This document shows positions 62,241 through 64,000 of a stretch of DNA of 64,000 nt, piece after piece. The position numbers and the translations under genes are program-made. The notes beneath the pieces were generated by a model. It was given only the letters and a program-made list of their open reading frames with translations, was not told the origin of the DNA and searched no databases. Source of the DNA: an uncultured Oscillospiraceae bacterium (GTDB taxonomy: Bacteria > Bacillota > Clostridia > Oscillospirales > Oscillospiraceae). The stretch is taken from the NCBI GenBank assembly GCA_910585265.1, contig CAJUCA010000010.1, forward strand, positions 1-64,000, given 5' to 3'. The number at the start of each line of letters is the position of its first letter. Position 1 is the stretch's first letter.

Positions 62241-62332
62241 GTTTTTTGCTCCCTTCTGTTTTTGTGAACATAACAGATACCACACTTTTACGCAAATATC
62301 CAGTGTTTTTTTGCTGAGGCTGGTGTGGGATG

Positions 62333-62908
62333 TCAGAGCGTGAGCACGAACCCGGGCTGGTCACCGGCGGCCTGCACTTGCCCTGTTTCCCGGCGTGTTA
62401 CATAGCCCTGGGGGATGTACGCGCCGCCGTGGACGGAATGGTATTCCGCGCCGACCCGTGCGTAATCCAGGTAAGGCCGCACCGCATCGGGGAAATCCAC
62501 CCCGGCCAGGCCCTGCTCCACCAACCAGCGGCCCAGCTCCTCATCCGAGGGGATATCCTCGATGAATTCATACCGGTCCAAGCTGGAAGCCACCCGCAGG
62601 ACGTCATCCAGGCTCTCGACCTGTTCCACATACAGCGCGCCGACGCAGGTGGCGTACTGCTGGAAGCTCATTTGATCCTCCACCCCGGCCAGATGGTTGA
62701 GCTTTTGGATACCGGCGTCGGCGGTGAGGTCGGCCAGTTTGAGGCACTCCGCAAAATGCTCCGCGAGGCCGCTGCCCCGGATAAACACAGGGCTGCCGCC
62801 CGCAGGCTGTTCCAACCCGGCCAGCTTCTTCTGGGCCTGGGCTGCCGTTGTTGGAAAGGTGATGGATATGCCATCGCCATACCGCTCCTTGGATACTTTT
62901 ATGACCAT
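62333..62908 (-). CDS. ArdA-like antirestriction protein, short paralogue
   Basis: 191 residues. SLDDVLRVASSLDRYEFIE then GLAGVDFPDAVRPYLDYA and YHSVHGGAYIPQGYVTRRE are nearly identical in pattern to the following larger protein, showing recent duplication. Acidic and single-unit. It ends at FVLTL, where its paralogue continues. Confidence 0.7.
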   Translation of the reverse strand: MVIKVSKERYGDGISITFPTTAAQAQKKLAGLEQPAGGSPVFIRGSGLAEHFAECLKLADLTADAGIQKLNHLAGVEDQMSFQQYATCVGALYVEQVESLDDVLRVASSLDRYEFIEDIPSDEELGRWLVEQGLAGVDFPDAVRPYLDYARVGAEYHSVHGGAYIPQGYVTRRETGQVQAAGDQPGFVLTL

Positions 62909-62961
62909 TGTGTCATCCCTCCTCTGATTTTTATCAATATTTGCGTGGGGATCAGTCGTTT

Positions 62962-64000
62962 TCAGTACATTGTCTGCCCCATCTCCGGCTGCTGGGGAAA
63001 GGGGGCGCTGAGGCGCTTGATTGAACCGAAGCTGGTGGCCTGTACGCCGTCCTCCTCCATCATCGACCGCCCCAGCCGCTCGAAGTCGGTGAAGCCGTCC
63101 AGCAGGTCGAAGATCTCATCCTCCACGCCAGCCATGCGCAGGCCGTTCCGGGCATACTCACCCTCGGTCACGTCCACCAGCTCATAGTTGTCGATGTCCT
63201 CTGCGATGCAGACAGCATCGGAGAAAGCGGTTGGTTCTTCCGCCTCCATCGCGGCGCCAAATGTCCGCAGCTCTGTTTCAGACATCGAGCGGACATACTG
63301 GGCAAGGGTGTTGGCGTCGTCCGGCGTAATGCTGTCCAGCGGCAGCAGATGCCCCCAGGAGTACCCAATTTGGACGTCACTGATAATGGTCCCTCCCAGA
63401 CTTCCTACGGTAAGCCGCGCGTTTGCCAGATCATTGTCCGAAGCGGGCAGGTTAAGCCGATAAGTGCCAAGCGCAGACGCCAGAGTGAGGGCGAAAACGG
63501 GTTTGTCATCCACGGCCTGGGTCTGGACTGTTTCCCGACGCTTCACATAGCCGTGGGCCGTGTAGGCCCCGCCGTGGTCAGAATAGTACGCCGCGCCGAT
63601 CCCGGCGTAGTCCAGGTAGGGCCGCACCTGTTCAGGGAAATCCACTCCGGCCAGCCCGTGCTCCACCAGCCAGCCGCCCAGTTCCTTGTCTGTGGTGACG
63701 CCCTCAATGAACTCATATTGGGCGAGGCTGGAGGCCACCCTCAGCACGTCATCCAGCCCGTTGATGCTCTCCGCGTCCAGTGCCCCGGAGAAAAACTCCT
63801 GCTGTTCTACACCAATACCGTCAAACAGCTTCGCCAGCTGGTTAAGTTTTTGTAGGTCGTCCCCATTTTCCAAATTGGCCTGCCGGATGTATCCGTGAAG
63901 GCTGTACGCGTTGCCGCACACTCCGCTGATCCGGACGGGGGCGTTGGGTTCTAAACCGTCCCGCAGGGTAGAGAGGGTTCGCTTTACGTCGTCATTGGCC
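62962..64000 (-). CDS. ArdA-like antirestriction protein, partial at the window edge
   Basis: The reading frame stays open to base 64000, giving at least 345 residues; the true start lies outside the window. It repeats the block of the short paralogue (GLDDVLRVASSLAQYEFIE; GLAGVDFPEQVRPYLDYAG; YYSDHGGAYTAHGYVKRRE) and adds a second unit (IDNYELVDVTEGEYARNG then FERLGRSMMEEDGVQAT). Acidic composition fits DNA-mimic antirestriction proteins. Confidence 0.72.
   Translation of the reverse strand, partial: ANDDVKRTLSTLRDGLEPNAPVRISGVCGNAYSLHGYIRQANLENGDDLQKLNQLAKLFDGIGVEQQEFFSGALDAESINGLDDVLRVASSLAQYEFIEGVTTDKELGGWLVEHGLAGVDFPEQVRPYLDYAGIGAAYYSDHGGAYTAHGYVKRRETVQTQAVDDKPVFALTLASALGTYRLNLPASDNDLANARLTVGSLGGTIISDVQIGYSWGHLLPLDSITPDDANTLAQYVRSMSETELRTFGAAMEAEEPTAFSDAVCIAEDIDNYELVDVTEGEYARNGLRMAGVEDEIFDLLDGFTDFERLGRSMMEEDGVQATSFGSIKRLSAPFPQQPEMGQTMY

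Overview
The window looks like a gut-type, fairly GC-rich Clostridia (Oscillospiraceae-like) chromosome carrying nested mobile DNA. This rests on the style of the protein families, the GGAGG ribosome sites and the Tn1549-like conjugation genes. The genus cannot be fixed from the sequence alone.

Layout. (1) 1-2,000: integration debris, namely a tyrosine-recombinase tail, a decayed serine recombinase and two 3' tRNA fragments. (2) 2,049-3,358: an isochorismatase-family hydrolase and a nitroreductase. (3) 3,445-8,844: a recombinase module with a HipA-like kinase, an intact large serine recombinase, a small companion ORF, an AbrB-like protein, a coiled-coil protein and a sigma-like HTH protein. 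A large inverted repeat and strong terminators follow. (4) 9,414-22,306: a metabolic island. A CdaR/PucR-type regulator and a 4'-phosphopantetheinyl transferase (AcpS) are divergent from a long plus-strand operon. The operon runs butyrate kinase, acyl-ACP thioesterase, 2x[4Fe-4S] ferredoxin, FAD oxidoreductase, [FeFe] hydrogenase, SCP2-type thiolase, a DUF35 zinc-ribbon/OB protein fused to two near-identical acyl carrier domains, a phosphotransbutyrylase-like enzyme and an MFS carrier. (5) 22,480-64,000: the conjugation and maintenance region of a Tn1549-like integrative conjugative element (ICE), almost all on the minus strand. It holds VirD4, primase, relaxase, MobC-like protein, M23 hydrolase, VirB4, PrgI-like protein, VirB6 and VirB2-like pilin, a 2,298-residue Cna-B adhesin with its own sortase, two DNA methyltransferases, several ArdA-like antirestriction proteins and polyvalent-protein-type genes. 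The last gene runs off the right edge.

The most unusual part is the metabolic island. Thiolase plus DUF35 partners normally work on CoA esters. Here the DUF35 scaffold carries two covalently fused carrier domains, a dedicated AcpS lies next door, and the same operon encodes acyl-phosphate chemistry (Ptb/Buk), an acyl-ACP thioesterase and an H2-linked redox branch. I infer a carrier-tethered, hydrogen-coupled acyl pathway of unknown substrate. A second notable feature is a C5-cytosine methyltransferase split over two genes that overlap by 353 bp in different frames, both of which look like genuine protein sequence.

The ICE genes are tightly packed with 4-bp or larger overlaps, and several are translationally coupled with non-ATG starts (TTG, CTG, and possibly ACG for the relaxase).
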